Shown: positions 41,704-51,567, numbered from the stretch's first letter. The stretch: 64,000 nucleotides of DNA from Pseudomonas alkylphenolica (GCF_016009175.1 NZ_JADUCM010000010.1:62001-126000); one strand, 5' to 3'. The notes: generated by a model not told the origin, from the letters alone. Program-made: numbers and translations.

Positions 41704-43023
41704 ATGTTTGACTTTCATCGCAAGTCCGATTTGGTAGCTATCGAGCAGTGCAACCGTGTTCTGGCCGGCATCAATGCCAAAATGGCCGCGATCAGCCGTT
41801 CCATGGCCATGATCGAGTTCAGTCCGGACGGCATCATTCTTGATGCCAATGAAAACTTCTGTAAGGCCATGGGCTACAGCATTGAAGCGATTCGTGGCAA
41901 GCACCATCGCATGTTCTGCGATCAGGAGTATGCCAACAGCGACGAGTACCGGCGTCTATGGCGCGACCTGGCGCGGGGCGAGCCGCAAAGCGGTACCTTT
42001 TCCCGGGTGAACCAGCAAGGCCGGGAAATCTGGCTTGAAGCCAGTTACATGCCGGTGTTCGGCCCCCAGCAGCAAGTGACCAGCGTGATCAAAGTGGCCT
42101 CGGACATTACCGAACGGGTACAGCAGGCGCACGAAAGCGCTAGCCAGATCAACGCCATCAGCCGCTCTATGGCGATGATCGAGTTCACCCCGGAGGGGAA
42201 GGTGATCAAGGCCAACCAGAACTTTCTCGACACCATGCGCTACCGCCATGAAGAGATTGTCGGCCAGCATCACAGCCTGTTCTGCCACAGGAGTGAAAGC
42301 GAGTCTGCAGCGTACAAGGCGTTCTGGGCGTCGCTCAACCGTGGCGAATACCACTCGCACCGGTTCGAACGGGTGAACAAACTGGGGCAGATGGTTTACC
42401 TGGAAGCGTCCTATAACCCGATTTTTGACACCAAGGGGCGCCTGTACAAGGTGGTCAAGTTCGCCAGCGACATCACCTCACAAGTCAGCACCCAGCAGAC
42501 GGCCGCCGAGGCCGCGCATGCCACCTCGGTGCAAAACGATGCCTGCGCACGCAAAGGCTCCCAGGTGGTGCAGCAGACTGTGCAGGTGATCGAGGAGATT
42601 TCCCTGAACCTCAACGCTGCAGCGCGCAGCATCGATGCGGTAAGCAAGCAGTCTGAGCTGATCGGGCAGATCGTTCAGACCATCCGCGGCATTGCTGATC
42701 AGACTAATTTGCTGGCCCTGAACGCTGCCATCGAGGCGGCGCGAGCCGGTGAGCATGGACGCGGCTTCGCGGTGGTGGCCGACGAGGTACGCACCCTGGC
42801 AGCCCGAACCAGCAAGGCCACCCTGGAAATTGTCGAGGTGGTACGGCAGAACCATGACCTGTCGCTGACGGCAGTGGCCAGCATGCAGTCAAGCCTGAGC
42901 CGCACCGGTATCGGCGTGGAGCTGGCCAACGAAGCCGGCGAGGTGATCATGGAGATCCAGCAGGGTTCGCAGCACGTGGTCGATGCAATCAGCCAGATCA
43001 ACTCGACCCTGCAATTGCATTAA
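41704..43023 (+). CDS. Cytoplasmic PAS-PAS methyl-accepting protein (BdlA-like)
   Basis: The 439-residue soluble chemoreceptor has two PAS domains with almost repeated sequences ([20 protein letters not shown] and [20 protein letters not shown]; each ending in a VIKVASDIT or VVKFASDIT strand) and a C-terminal MCP signalling hairpin ([40 protein letters not shown]). No membrane helix. Architecture and sequence resemble BdlA, which controls biofilm dispersion in P. aeruginosa; Aer-like energy sensing is an alternative. Neighbouring phosphorelay and curlin genes fit a surface-attachment context. Confidence 0.88.
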   Translation: MFDFHRKSDLVAIEQCNRVLAGINAKMAAISRSMAMIEFSPDGIILDANENFCKAMGYSIEAIRGKHHRMFCDQEYANSDEYRRLWRDLARGEPQSGTFSRVNQQGREIWLEASYMPVFGPQQQVTSVIKVASDITERVQQAHESASQINAISRSMAMIEFTPEGKVIKANQNFLDTMRYRHEEIVGQHHSLFCHRSESESAAYKAFWASLNRGEYHSHRFERVNKLGQMVYLEASYNPIFDTKGRLYKVVKFASDITSQVSTQQTAAEAAHATSVQNDACARKGSQVVQQTVQVIEEISLNLNAAARSIDAVSKQSELIGQIVQTIRGIADQTNLLALNAAIEAARAGEHGRGFAVVADEVRTLAARTSKATLEIVEVVRQNHDLSLTAVASMQSSLSRTGIGVELANEAGEVIMEIQQGSQHVVDAISQINSTLQLH

Positions 43024-43030
43024 GCCGCTG

Positions 43031-46000
43031 TCAGGGGGCAGCCGTGGCATGGGCCAGTTGCCGTAGCAATGCCAGCAGGCTGTCTTCCAATGCGTTCAGC
43101 AAGGTCATGAGCTGGTCAGTCGAGGCATCGCCTAGGCTGGCCTGCTCCAGTGCCTCGCAATGACGTACCACGCCCCGTGCCTTGAGCATTTTCGCGCCGC
43201 CCTTGATGCGGTGGGCGAGGGCGCGCAGCTGTTCGCGCGCAGGTGCAAGGCCAAGCCTGCGCAACGCATCGAGATCTTCCTGGGTGCTGTTTGACAGCTC
43301 TCGGATCAGCCGGTTGGTCAGGTTGGGGTCGCCCAGCGTCAGGTAGTGCAGGCTGTTGATGTCGAAGTCACTGGTGCTCGCGTCTGTTTCAACGCTCGGC
43401 GTCGGAACATTTGTCTCCATTGTGTGCAGGTGACGACGTAGCTCCGCCAGCCCGATGGGCTTGAACAGGCAGTCGTTCATGCCGCTGGCCAGGCAGCGCT
43501 CACGCTCTTGAGCCTGTGCGTTGGCCGTCAAACCGAGAATCAGGCAGGCCGGTCGCTGTAGCTCAGGTTCCAGCAGGCGGATCTGACGTGTCAGTTGATG
43601 ACCATCCAGGCCTGGCATATGGCAATCGGTAATCACCACATCGAACGGTTGTTGCTGCCACAGCAGCAGGGCCTGTTGACCATCGCTGGCCTGCTGGACC
43701 TGGTGGCCGAGTACGCTTAGCTGGCGTTCGAGCAGCATCAGGTTGGCGGGATAGTCGTCCACCACCAGTATCGACAGGATGGGCATGGGGCTGCCTACGG
43801 GCACAGGCGAGGTGCCGATAACAGGCGTGGGCTTGGCCAGAGGCAAGGCCAGTCGCACTTGCAATTGCGTGCCCTGGTTAAGCGTGCTTTGCAATGTCAG
43901 GGTGCCGCCCATCAACTCGGTGAGGTTGCGGCTGATCACCAGGCCCAGGCCGGTGCCCACTCGCTCGGTGTTAGTGCCGACCTGGGTAAAGTGGTGAAAC
44001 AACTGTTGTTGGTCTTCGGCACTGATACCGATGCCGGTGTCTTCGACAGTCAGTTGCACTTCTATTTGTTGCGCCTTTGCTTCATCCAGCCTGAGCCGGA
44101 CAATTACCTGGCCTTGCTCGGTAAATTTGATCGCGTTGCTGATCAGGTTGGAGAGGATCTGCTTCAGGCGAAGCGGGTCAACGGCGACCAGGCACTCAAT
44201 CGGCTGCAGGTCGGTAGCCAGCTTCAGGCCTTTGAGCCGGGCATTGCCCTCGAATACCCGAACAGTGGCTGCAACCAGGGCGTTGAGGTTGGTCGGCTGG
44301 GGTTCCAGGTGCATGTGCCCGGACTCGATTCGCGCGATGTCGAGAATATCGCCGATCAGGGCCAGCAGGCCGTTGGCCGATTCGAAGGCCACTTGCAGCG
44401 AGGCGCGGTCGGCGCGTCCTTGTTCGGCATCCTTGATGGCCAGTTCGAGCAGACCGATGACCGCATTCATCGGCGTGCGGATTTCATGGCTCATGGTCGC
44501 CAAAAAGGTGCTTTTCGCCCGGCTGGCGTCTTCTGCCTGCTCTTTTGCCAGGCGCAGTTCTTCAAGCAAGTGCTTGCTGAAGCCGAGTTCCGTTTGCAAC
44601 GCCTGTTCGGCTTCGCTGCGCTGCCTGATCAACTTGCGCAAGTAGCGGTTCCAGGCAATCACGACGGCGATCAATACCCCGGCGCCGAGGATGATCTGCA
44701 GGATCAGGTCGCGGTAGTTGTACCAGAGGCTGTCACTGACCAGCGCGTTGGTGCGCCAGCGACCGGTCAGCTCGGTCATTTCTTCTGGCGGGATACTGAG
44801 CAGGGCCTTGTCGAGAATGGTGTGCAGCAGTGTGGCGTCACGGGCGACGGCAAACGCGGCCAGGCCAGGCTGATCGCCAAAGTTGGAGACTATCCGCAAG
44901 CGGTCCTTGAACATCCGGTTCACAAAGTAAGCGGCATTGATCTGCGAACTCAACGCCACATCGGCGTTGCCCTGGGCGACTTGCTCCATCAGGGCCAGGG
45001 GATTGTCCACCTCGATCAGCGTGGTTTTCGGGAAACGTTGGCGCAGCTCGGCGACCACCGGAATGTTGCGGATCAAGGCCAGGCGCTTGCCGTCGAGCTG
45101 GTCGGGGCCTTGCAACGCCTGGTTATCTGCACGGGTGACCAGCACGCGCGGACTGACCAGATAGGGGCGGGTAAAGCGCAATGTTGCTTCGCGTATCTGA
45201 CTCGGCGACAACAGGCCTGCGATATCTATCCGGCCTTGTTCAATCTCTTTGATCATGTCGGCGATCGAGTCGACCACCTGGATGTCAAATTTCAGGCCCG
45301 TGCGCAGGCTGATCTGCTCGAGCACATCAGCGGTGATGCCGCGAAACTGGTGGTTGTCGTCATAAAAGCTGATCGGGGCAAAGTATTTGTTGATCGCCAC
45401 CCGAACATGGGGATGTTGCTTGATCCAGGTACGTTCGGCAGCCGTCAGGCTCAAGGTGCCGCGGTTGAGCAGCACCCGCGTACTGCCACTGGTCCAGCGC
45501 CTGAGGATGTTCAGGCGATCATTGTCACCGATGCGATCCAGGGCCTGATCAACCAGGCGCAGCAAGGTAGGATCGTTGCGCGACACGGCAAACCCGAACG
45601 TCCCACGCAGATTCTTGATGAACTGGTTGATCTGCACGCTGCCCAGGTAGACGCGGGTAATCAGGTAGTCGCTGCTGACTGCATCGCCAAGAAACGCATC
45701 GGCTTGCCCCAGCGATACCGCAGACAGACCAGCCAGGTTGGAGCTATAGAGTTGCAGGTTGGCCTGCGGATACAGCGCGGTGACAACAGACGTGGGCAGG
45801 TAATGGTCGACCATGGCCAGCCGCTTGCCTTCGAGTTTGTCGTTGAGCGCGAGGGTTTTACCTGAGCCGATGACAATCACGGGTTGATCGTCGGCGTAAG
45901 GGTGGCTGAGTACCAGATGTGCGTCATCCGCTTCGAAGGCATTGGAGCTGCCGAGCAAGTCGATCTTGCCGTCATGCAGTGCGGCAAGGGCCTGAGAGCG

Positions 46001-46315
46001 GTCGGCAAAGCGCCGGACCTCGACAGGAATGCCCAGGAGTTCACTGATCAGTCCGGCATAGTCGGCGGTCAGGCCTTCATAGTCATGACTGCTGGCGTTG
46101 ATATCGAAAGGCGGGTAGTCCGGAACGCTGGTGCCCAGCAACAAGAATTGCTTGCGCTTGAGCCAGGCGGCGTCGTCTTTGGACAAGGGCAATGCGGTAC
46201 TGCTGCTCATGGAACGTGCCAGCAACTGACGGGGTTCGCCGACGTCAACGGCGAGGGCATTGAATGACAGCAGTGCCAGCAGGCAGGCAGATACAAAGGT
46301 CCTGGTCGTTGTCAT
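43031..46315 (-). CDS. BvgS-like hybrid sensor kinase (SBP-SBP-HK-REC-HPt)
   Basis: A 1094-residue unorthodox kinase. After a signal sequence come two Venus-flytrap domains of solute-binding family 3 (about 45-275 and 285-520; second begins WIKQHPHVRVAINKYFAPIS), a membrane helix (LILQIILGAGVLIAVVIAWN), HisKA with the phospho-acceptor in TFLATMSHEIRTPMNAVIG, HATPase (DTGIGISAEDQ, GTGLGLVISRNL), a receiver (ILVVDDYPANLMLL, VITDCHMPGLDGHQ) and a C-terminal HPt (LAHRIKGGAKMLKARG). This is the BvgS/EvgS/RocS1 architecture. The partner regulator lies seven bases upstream in the same unit. Confidence 0.93.
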   Translation of the reverse strand: MTTTRTFVSACLLALLSFNALAVDVGEPRQLLARSMSSSTALPLSKDDAAWLKRKQFLLLGTSVPDYPPFDINASSHDYEGLTADYAGLISELLGIPVEVRRFADRSQALAALHDGKIDLLGSSNAFEADDAHLVLSHPYADDQPVIVIGSGKTLALNDKLEGKRLAMVDHYLPTSVVTALYPQANLQLYSSNLAGLSAVSLGQADAFLGDAVSSDYLITRVYLGSVQINQFIKNLRGTFGFAVSRNDPTLLRLVDQALDRIGDNDRLNILRRWTSGSTRVLLNRGTLSLTAAERTWIKQHPHVRVAINKYFAPISFYDDNHQFRGITADVLEQISLRTGLKFDIQVVDSIADMIKEIEQGRIDIAGLLSPSQIREATLRFTRPYLVSPRVLVTRADNQALQGPDQLDGKRLALIRNIPVVAELRQRFPKTTLIEVDNPLALMEQVAQGNADVALSSQINAAYFVNRMFKDRLRIVSNFGDQPGLAAFAVARDATLLHTILDKALLSIPPEEMTELTGRWRTNALVSDSLWYNYRDLILQIILGAGVLIAVVIAWNRYLRKLIRQRSEAEQALQTELGFSKHLLEELRLAKEQAEDASRAKSTFLATMSHEIRTPMNAVIGLLELAIKDAEQGRADRASLQVAFESANGLLALIGDILDIARIESGHMHLEPQPTNLNALVAATVRVFEGNARLKGLKLATDLQPIECLVAVDPLRLKQILSNLISNAIKFTEQGQVIVRLRLDEAKAQQIEVQLTVEDTGIGISAEDQQQLFHHFTQVGTNTERVGTGLGLVISRNLTELMGGTLTLQSTLNQGTQLQVRLALPLAKPTPVIGTSPVPVGSPMPILSILVVDDYPANLMLLERQLSVLGHQVQQASDGQQALLLWQQQPFDVVITDCHMPGLDGHQLTRQIRLLEPELQRPACLILGLTANAQAQERERCLASGMNDCLFKPIGLAELRRHLHTMETNVPTPSVETDASTSDFDINSLHYLTLGDPNLTNRLIRELSNSTQEDLDALRRLGLAPAREQLRALAHRIKGGAKMLKARGVVRHCEALEQASLGDASTDQLMTLLNALEDSLLALLRQLAHATAAP

Positions 46316-46322
46316 GGCCGAC

Positions 46323-46940
46323 TCAGGACAGGTGGCGCTTGGACAGCTCGAACAGCTCGACCAGAGACTTCAACTCAAGCTTCTCAAGGATTCGGGTTTT
46401 GTAAGTGCTGACGGTTTTCGCGCTCAGGTGCATATGCTCGGCAATGGCATTGTTCGAACGCCCTTCGGTCAATAGACGCAGCACTGCCAACTCCTGATCA
46501 GACAGTTTGCTCAGGCGCTGTTGTTCGGTTAATGCCGGGCCTTTTTGCGTGGACAGGTCGGGGAAGGTTGAATAGCCCCTGACCATTGCCTTGAGCGCAG
46601 ACAGCAGCACCTCAAGGTCTTCGTCCTTGTGCACGAAGGCACTGGCACCGGCTTCGATGCAGCGACGGGCAATCAGGTCAGCCGGTTGACCGGTGAGCAC
46701 CATGATGCGTGGCACAGGTTCAAGCCCATGCAGGCGTTTGATCACATTCAAGCCGTCGATGCCAGGCAAGCCGATGTCGAGAATCACTACGTCAGGCTTG
46801 AGATCGCGGGCCATTTGCGTTGCGCTGGAGCCGTCAGTGGCCTCACCGACTACGGTGAAATGCTGGCTTTCGCGGTGCAGCAACGTGCGTAAGGCAAGGC
46901 GGGTGGTGGGGTGGTCGTCGACGATCAAAACAGTGGTCAA
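46323..46940 (-). CDS. NarL/FixJ-family response regulator (BvgA/EvgA/RocA-like)
   Basis: A 205-residue regulator: receiver with acidic pocket VLIVDDHPTTRLAL and phospho-acceptor D55 in VVILDIGLPGIDG, and a C-terminal LuxR-type HTH (LSDQELAVLRLLTEGRSNNA, AEHMHLSAKTVSTYKTRILE). It is the first gene of the unit with the BvgS-like kinase. In Pseudomonas such pairs (RocS/RocA) control fimbriae and biofilm; the curlin operon ending 380 bases upstream is a possible target. Confidence 0.92.
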   Translation of the reverse strand: MTTVLIVDDHPTTRLALRTLLHRESQHFTVVGEATDGSSATQMARDLKPDVVILDIGLPGIDGLNVIKRLHGLEPVPRIMVLTGQPADLIARRCIEAGASAFVHKDEDLEVLLSALKAMVRGYSTFPDLSTQKGPALTEQQRLSKLSDQELAVLRLLTEGRSNNAIAEHMHLSAKTVSTYKTRILEKLELKSLVELFELSKRHLS

Positions 46941-47342
46941 TGCGCAACTCCTTGTCGAGTTTGTGGGCGATTTCCCGAATCATTCAGGAGGGCGGATCGG
47001 GCAGAGGCCAGAGCGGCGCCAACGATACGTCGAATCAGGGAGCTTGAGTACGGGGAGTATAGTCTTGTTGGAAAATGCCGGCATCTCTTGAGGAAATTCC
47101 TACAAGTGATGTGACAAAAACTGTCAGTCAGTGCGTGGAGGTCAGCACTCTACGGGCTGTATGGCCCCTCAGTAGAGCGCTTGAGCTCTGTAGGTTGCAT
47201 TTCATGCCGGGGGTAAAAAAAGGCCGTAACCACCCCCATCGGTAGTTACGGCCAAAGCGGGGAGAGGAACACGTTCGTCAGCTTTGGCTGACTCGGCTGT
47301 GGGAAAGGCCGCTACCCCTCCCGCAACCGTTAAACAACAACC
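46941..47342. other. Intergenic region between phosphorelay and curlin operon
   Basis: 402 bases without a gene. It holds the terminator of the curlin operon at its right end and the promoter of the BvgA-like gene. At 47091-47101 the perfect palindrome AGGAAATTCCT lies inside a longer imperfect repeat (CTTG...CAAG, 47087-47106) resembling inverted half-sites bound by BvgA/EvgA-type regulators, and is a candidate autoregulatory site. Confidence 0.4.
47215..47253 (-). terminator. Terminator of the curlin operon
   Basis: On the minus strand, arms GGCCGTAAC and GTTACGGCC (forward 47222-47230 and 47245-47253) form a nine-pair stem followed by seven T. It ends the operon 90 bases past the long curlin gene. 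Confidence 0.85.
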
Positions 47343-48788
47343 TTACTGCTGCAGTACGGTGGCCTTGTTGCCCGTACCAAACTGATCGACCGTTGCGGTC
47401 ATGCTTGCACCGCTCTGGTCGACGGTGGCCTGGTTGAAGGACCCGCCCTGGGTGACATAGGCGACATTGACACCGTCGGTTTGCTTGATGATGGCGCTGT
47501 TGTTGTCGCCATACAGCTGCCAGGTGGAGCTCTGGTTACCGTTACCCGACTGATCGAGCTTGATGCTGTTGCTCTCGCCGACGCTGGAACCGGTGGCGTA
47601 GTTGTTGCTACCACGCTGATCGGCAATCAGCAGGTTGTCGGTACCGTTTTGCTCAAAGTACAGCTCGTTGTTGGTATCGGCCTGGGTCAGTTCGGCGGTG
47701 TTGGTGGTACCGGACTGACTCAAACGCGCAATCTGGCCGACATCTTTCTGGGTCAGGTTGGCGCTGTTGCCGCTGCCGTTCTGGTCGATCTGCGCACGTT
47801 GCCCGCTGCCAAACTGGCCACCCGGCTTGTCACCTTTCCAGTTGCTCGCCAGCACCTTGTTACCGTCACCGGAAGAGGTGACTTCAAGCACATGGTTGTC
47901 GCCGTTCTGATAAGTGAAGCTGATGTTGCCACTACCGGACTGGGTCAGAGTGGTCTGCGACTGCAGCGACTCGAACTGGTCGGCGTAGATGGCGTTCAGG
48001 TCACCCACCTGAACAATGCTGGCGTAGTTGTTTTCACCAAAGCTCTGGTCAATGACACCTTCGTTGGTCTGGCCGTTCTGGTTGGCTGTTGCCTCGCTGG
48101 CCTTCTGGGTGTCCTGCCAGATTTCAATGGAGTTGGACTTGCCGTTCTGGTCAACCGTGGCAGTGCCACCCTGGCCTTCGCGCTGATCGGCATAGGCCCA
48201 GTTGCTTTCACCGGCCTGATAGATGCCGATCTGGCCGTTGGAGTGGTTGATGTGTTCGGCGGCGCTGTAGTTGTCGGTACCGCTTTGGGTCGATTGCGCG
48301 TTGTTGCCACCGCCACTGAACAACTGCTCCACGAAGGCACGGTTGTCGTTACCGTACTGTTCGGTGACACCCTGGCTGCCGTTCTGGCTGTCTTGATAGA
48401 CAAACGAGAAGTTGCCGATGCCTTCCTGGGTTTGCTGGGCGGTGTTTTCGGTACCCAGCGACTGGCTGGCGTGGGTGTTGTTCAGCGAGCCTTGTTGTTG
48501 CTGGTTGATCTGGCTGCCGAACTCGTACAGTTGCTCGGCGTAGCCGGCGTTATAGTCACCGGTGGCATGCTGCAAGATGGCACTGTTGCCGCCTTCCTGC
48601 AGGGACGCGTGGTTATTGCCTTCGCCGTTCTGGGTCTGGGTGACGGTGCTTTGCGGCGCCGCTTTCTGTTTGACCTCGGCGATGTTCTCTTTGCCGTCCT
48701 GACTCTGGGTGGACTGGCTGTTGTCTGCCATTACCTGGCCGGCCAGGGCCAGGACAATGGCGGCGCTTAAGGGGGCGAGCTTGTTCAT
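47343..48788 (-). CDS. Very long curlin-repeat amyloid subunit (CsgA-like)
   Basis: A 481-residue protein with a signal peptide (MNKLAPLSAAIVLALAGQVMA) and a mature part made almost entirely of curlin units of about 11 residues with the pattern G-x-x-N-x-A-x-x-x-Q (for example NGSGNSANLTQ, VGESNSIKLDQ, FGTGNKATVLQ). I count about 35 half-units, or roughly 17 strand-turn-strand repeats, against five in E. coli CsgA. Glutamine and asparagine dominate. This predicts a stacked beta-solenoid amyloid fibre on the cell surface. It is the last gene of the operon, 17 bases after the CsgB-like gene. No csgG, csgE or csgF is in the window. Confidence 0.85.
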   Translation of the reverse strand: MNKLAPLSAAIVLALAGQVMADNSQSTQSQDGKENIAEVKQKAAPQSTVTQTQNGEGNNHASLQEGGNSAILQHATGDYNAGYAEQLYEFGSQINQQQQGSLNNTHASQSLGTENTAQQTQEGIGNFSFVYQDSQNGSQGVTEQYGNDNRAFVEQLFSGGGNNAQSTQSGTDNYSAAEHINHSNGQIGIYQAGESNWAYADQREGQGGTATVDQNGKSNSIEIWQDTQKASEATANQNGQTNEGVIDQSFGENNYASIVQVGDLNAIYADQFESLQSQTTLTQSGSGNISFTYQNGDNHVLEVTSSGDGNKVLASNWKGDKPGGQFGSGQRAQIDQNGSGNSANLTQKDVGQIARLSQSGTTNTAELTQADTNNELYFEQNGTDNLLIADQRGSNNYATGSSVGESNSIKLDQSGNGNQSSTWQLYGDNNSAIIKQTDGVNVAYVTQGGSFNQATVDQSGASMTATVDQFGTGNKATVLQQ

Positions 48789-48805
48789 GGTGGAGCCTCC
48801 AGGGT

Positions 48806-49279
48806 TTAGCGGTATTGGTTGACTTGCACGCGCTGCCCGTTACCGGCCTGGGTCACGGAACTTTGTAGTCCCGAGCCGGCCTGGACGATGCTGGCGCTGT
48901 TGCTGTTTCCGTACTGCTCGATTTGTGCGCGGTTGTTGCTGCCGCTTTGAGCGATCGATGCGCTGTTGCCGTAGCCTTGCTGGTTGATGGTGGCCATCAG
49001 GTCACTGCCTTGCTGCAGGATGTACGCCTCCTGAGCACCGCCTGATTGCACGATGCGCCCCAGCAGGGCCTGGCCGTCCTGGCCGATGGCGGCGCGATTG
49101 GAGTCACCGTTCTGTGCGATCTGCGCCTGTTGTCCGGCACCGGCCGGCAGCGGCAGCATCGACAGTGGTTCCCCCAGGTCGCCGCCGGGGCCAAGGTCGG
49201 CGTTGTCCATCAGGTCGTCGGCCAGGGCGGCCTGACCGATCAGGGTCAGGCACATCAGCAAGGTGGTCAGGCGCGCCAT
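48806..49279 (-). CDS. Minor curlin-like subunit (CsgB/CsgA-sized)
   Basis: The 157-residue protein has a signal peptide (MARLTTLLMCLTLIGQAALA), a proline/glycine-rich spacer of about 30 residues and ten curlin half-units (NGDSNRAAIGQ, QGYGNSASIAQ, YGNSNSASIVQ), i.e. five repeats like CsgA and CsgB. It ends in VNQYR; basic ends are typical of the nucleator CsgB. It probably nucleates or anchors the fibre formed by the long curlin encoded next. Confidence 0.82.
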   Translation of the reverse strand: MARLTTLLMCLTLIGQAALADDLMDNADLGPGGDLGEPLSMLPLPAGAGQQAQIAQNGDSNRAAIGQDGQALLGRIVQSGGAQEAYILQQGSDLMATINQQGYGNSASIAQSGSNNRAQIEQYGNSNSASIVQAGSGLQSSVTQAGNGQRVQVNQYR

Positions 49280-49297
49280 GGTCAGGTCTCCCGAGGT

Positions 49298-51532
49298 TTA
49301 CTGCACAGTGACCGGCACGGTACGAACGGTGCCCGGGACTGTGGTGAGGGTCGCTGTCGGTGATGCTGTCGGTGCCGCAGTGGTACTGGTGACAGTCAAC
49401 CGCCAGCGTCCGGTCAGCGGTACAGGTGTGGTGCCCAGGGTGACCAGCCCGGTCGGGGTCGTGACCTGCACGGTCACCGAGTTGAGGAGGATGGCGGACG
49501 ACGTACCGGAGATGTCCCAGGTGTAACGGTTGCCGGCGCGTACCGTGACCGTTGCAGCCGTGACGGTGAAGTTCTCCGAGATGATCGGCCGTGGCGTGAC
49601 CTGCACGGTGACGGTGGCCGGTGCCGACAGGAGGCCTGTGCTGTCCCTGGCAATGTAGGTAAAGGTGGTGGTGAATGGCGCAAGTACTACCGCCGGTGGG
49701 GTGTAGGTGACCTGGGTGCCAGTGATGCTGACCGACCCTTGAGCGGGTTGGGTCACGCTGGCGATGGTCAACGGCAGATTGCCTTCCAGATCCGTGTCAT
49801 TGGCCAGGACGTTGATCGGCAGGGCGACACCCTGGGTTGAGGCAGTGTCGTTGACTGCGGTTGGCGGCTGGTTAGGCGTTACGGTGACCGTCACCTTGGT
49901 GACCGCCGACTTCAACCCCTTGGTGTCCTGGGCACGGTAGGTAAAGGTCGCGGTCAATGGTGCGGTGACTACAGCTGGCGGCGTGTAGAGCACGGTCGTA
50001 CTGTTGGTCAGCGCAACGGTGCCCTGGCCGGTTGCTGGCTGAGTAAGGTCAGTGATTGACAGCGGCACATCATTATCTGGGTCGCTGTCGTTGGCCAGCA
50101 GGCTCATGCTCAACGGCTGGTCGAAGCGGGTACTGCCGACATCCGGTTGCGCCACGGGCGCTCCGCTTGCCGGATCGACCGGTGCGTTACCAACCACCAC
50201 CACCGCTTCGGTATCGCTGCCACCGGCGGCGGACTTGATCGTGACACTGGCTGGGGGTTGTGCCACATCGTTGACGGTCAGGGTTTGCAGGATGCCGGAC
50301 TTGGACAGGCGGCCATAGCCCTGGGCAACCAGGTCGGGTACCTGAACTTCATCGCTGGAGCTGGCTTCGATCCGCAGGCGTTTATTGGCCCAGTCGTAGC
50401 GTGCGGTAGTGACTTTGACCACGTCACTGAGCTTGCGCGACAAGGCAGTTGGACGCAGCGCGCCGGACGGATCGGTAGCGGTCACCACTATCACCGGTGG
50501 TGGCGCGGCGTTGCTCAGGTGGTTGGCGAAGAACAGACCATTGTTGTCGGGTGCGAGGTCGAACTGGCAGGGGGTCGGCGGCGTGCCGGGGACCAGTGCC
50601 ACGGTTTCACGGAAGCACAGGGTGGCATTGCTTGGTGCCTTGGCATACACCTCGACACGAGTACCGTCCGCGTTGCGCCGATAGGTAGCGCGCTCCAGCT
50701 CGGCAGGTGTCTGTTTACGATCATCATAGATTTTGCCGGACACGGTAAAGAGGTTGGTCTCGATTCGTCCGGCCGGGCCCTCGATACGTACGAAGTTGGT
50801 GTTAAAGGGGCTGCCGGTCACCTGTTCTGTCAGGTTCGGGTCGCCGATGAAGCGTTCGGTTGCACCGGTATCCGGGTTGACCGCCGTGTAGGGGGCGACA
50901 ACGGCATTGACGCTTCGCAGGAACGGGCCTAGCGCACCATTGAGCGCACCGCTGAAGTTACCTGGCGCACCGATGCCGACATCACGGGTGATGTTGATGG
51001 CACGCCGCCCGGGGGTGGTGACGTTGACAGTCTCGACGCCATACGGGTGGGTGATTTTGTACGTACCGGCCTGCGGCACCGAGACGCGGATACGGATACG
51101 GGCAAAACTTTGCTGGTCGCCATCGACCGGGTTCTCGGCAGCGAACGCGGCCTCGACGCCGGCTACGTAGGCATCCATTTCGTAGCCGCTGTTGCCGACG
51201 GCCGGAATCGAAGTTTCCGCCAGGTACCAGAACATTTCCGGTGGCCAGTTATCCGGAAACACCAGCGGCAGGGCATCATCATAGATACCGGGCTCGGGCA
51301 GCAGTGTGCACATGTAGGCCGGTGGAGTCGACGCCGGAACCCGCGTACTGACGGCCCTTGATTGGCACAGCTCCATGGACAGGTTGTTGCTGTCCTGGTA
51401 CCACATCGGGTAGCGCCCGGTGGCCAGGGTGTAGGGGCCGGGATCGACAGCCTTGAGGGCGGCCCAGGCGGTGCTGGTCAGCGTGAGGGAAAGCCCGGCG
51501 GCGCACAGCGCCAGGCGTGGCCAGTTGTTCAT
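49298..51532 (-). CDS. Large secreted protein with Ig-like repeats, partner of curlin operon
   Basis: A 744-residue secreted protein (signal peptide MNNWPRLALCAAGLSLTLTSTAWA). Its first 300 residues are related to the product of the gene upstream: shared WYQD, YMC-L-P-PG, THPYGVE, GRRAIN-TRD-GIG and FIGDPNLxExVTGSPFNTNFVRIEGP. The C-terminal half holds tandem Ig/cadherin-like repeats (QPPTAVNDTASTQG, VLANDTDLEGNLPLTIASVT) as in VCBS-type adhesins. The start at 51530-51532 follows AGGAGG; a start 13 codons earlier overlaps the upstream stop. I do not recognise the N-terminal family. A role as fibre-associated adhesin is inference from the operon. Confidence 0.75.
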   Translation of the reverse strand: MNNWPRLALCAAGLSLTLTSTAWAALKAVDPGPYTLATGRYPMWYQDSNNLSMELCQSRAVSTRVPASTPPAYMCTLLPEPGIYDDALPLVFPDNWPPEMFWYLAETSIPAVGNSGYEMDAYVAGVEAAFAAENPVDGDQQSFARIRIRVSVPQAGTYKITHPYGVETVNVTTPGRRAINITRDVGIGAPGNFSGALNGALGPFLRSVNAVVAPYTAVNPDTGATERFIGDPNLTEQVTGSPFNTNFVRIEGPAGRIETNLFTVSGKIYDDRKQTPAELERATYRRNADGTRVEVYAKAPSNATLCFRETVALVPGTPPTPCQFDLAPDNNGLFFANHLSNAAPPPVIVVTATDPSGALRPTALSRKLSDVVKVTTARYDWANKRLRIEASSSDEVQVPDLVAQGYGRLSKSGILQTLTVNDVAQPPASVTIKSAAGGSDTEAVVVVGNAPVDPASGAPVAQPDVGSTRFDQPLSMSLLANDSDPDNDVPLSITDLTQPATGQGTVALTNSTTVLYTPPAVVTAPLTATFTYRAQDTKGLKSAVTKVTVTVTPNQPPTAVNDTASTQGVALPINVLANDTDLEGNLPLTIASVTQPAQGSVSITGTQVTYTPPAVVLAPFTTTFTYIARDSTGLLSAPATVTVQVTPRPIISENFTVTAATVTVRAGNRYTWDISGTSSAILLNSVTVQVTTPTGLVTLGTTPVPLTGRWRLTVTSTTAAPTASPTATLTTVPGTVRTVPVTVQ

Positions 51533-51567
51533 GTTGCCTCCTGCTACGGAACGTGGCGTGAAGATGT

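Noticed and set aside
43859..45865. A 668-codon open frame antisense to the hybrid kinase.
   Set aside because: No ribosome site or domain; mirrors codon bias of the kinase gene.
47481..48770. A 429-codon hydrophobic frame antisense to the long curlin, resembling a membrane protein.
   Set aside because: The valine/leucine-rich periodicity simply reflects the complementary strand of the Gln/Asn/Ala curlin repeats.
47343..48788. DNA-level tandem repeat or CRISPR-like array.
   Set aside because: The periodicity is at protein level (curlin units) with diverged bases; no identical direct repeats or spacers.
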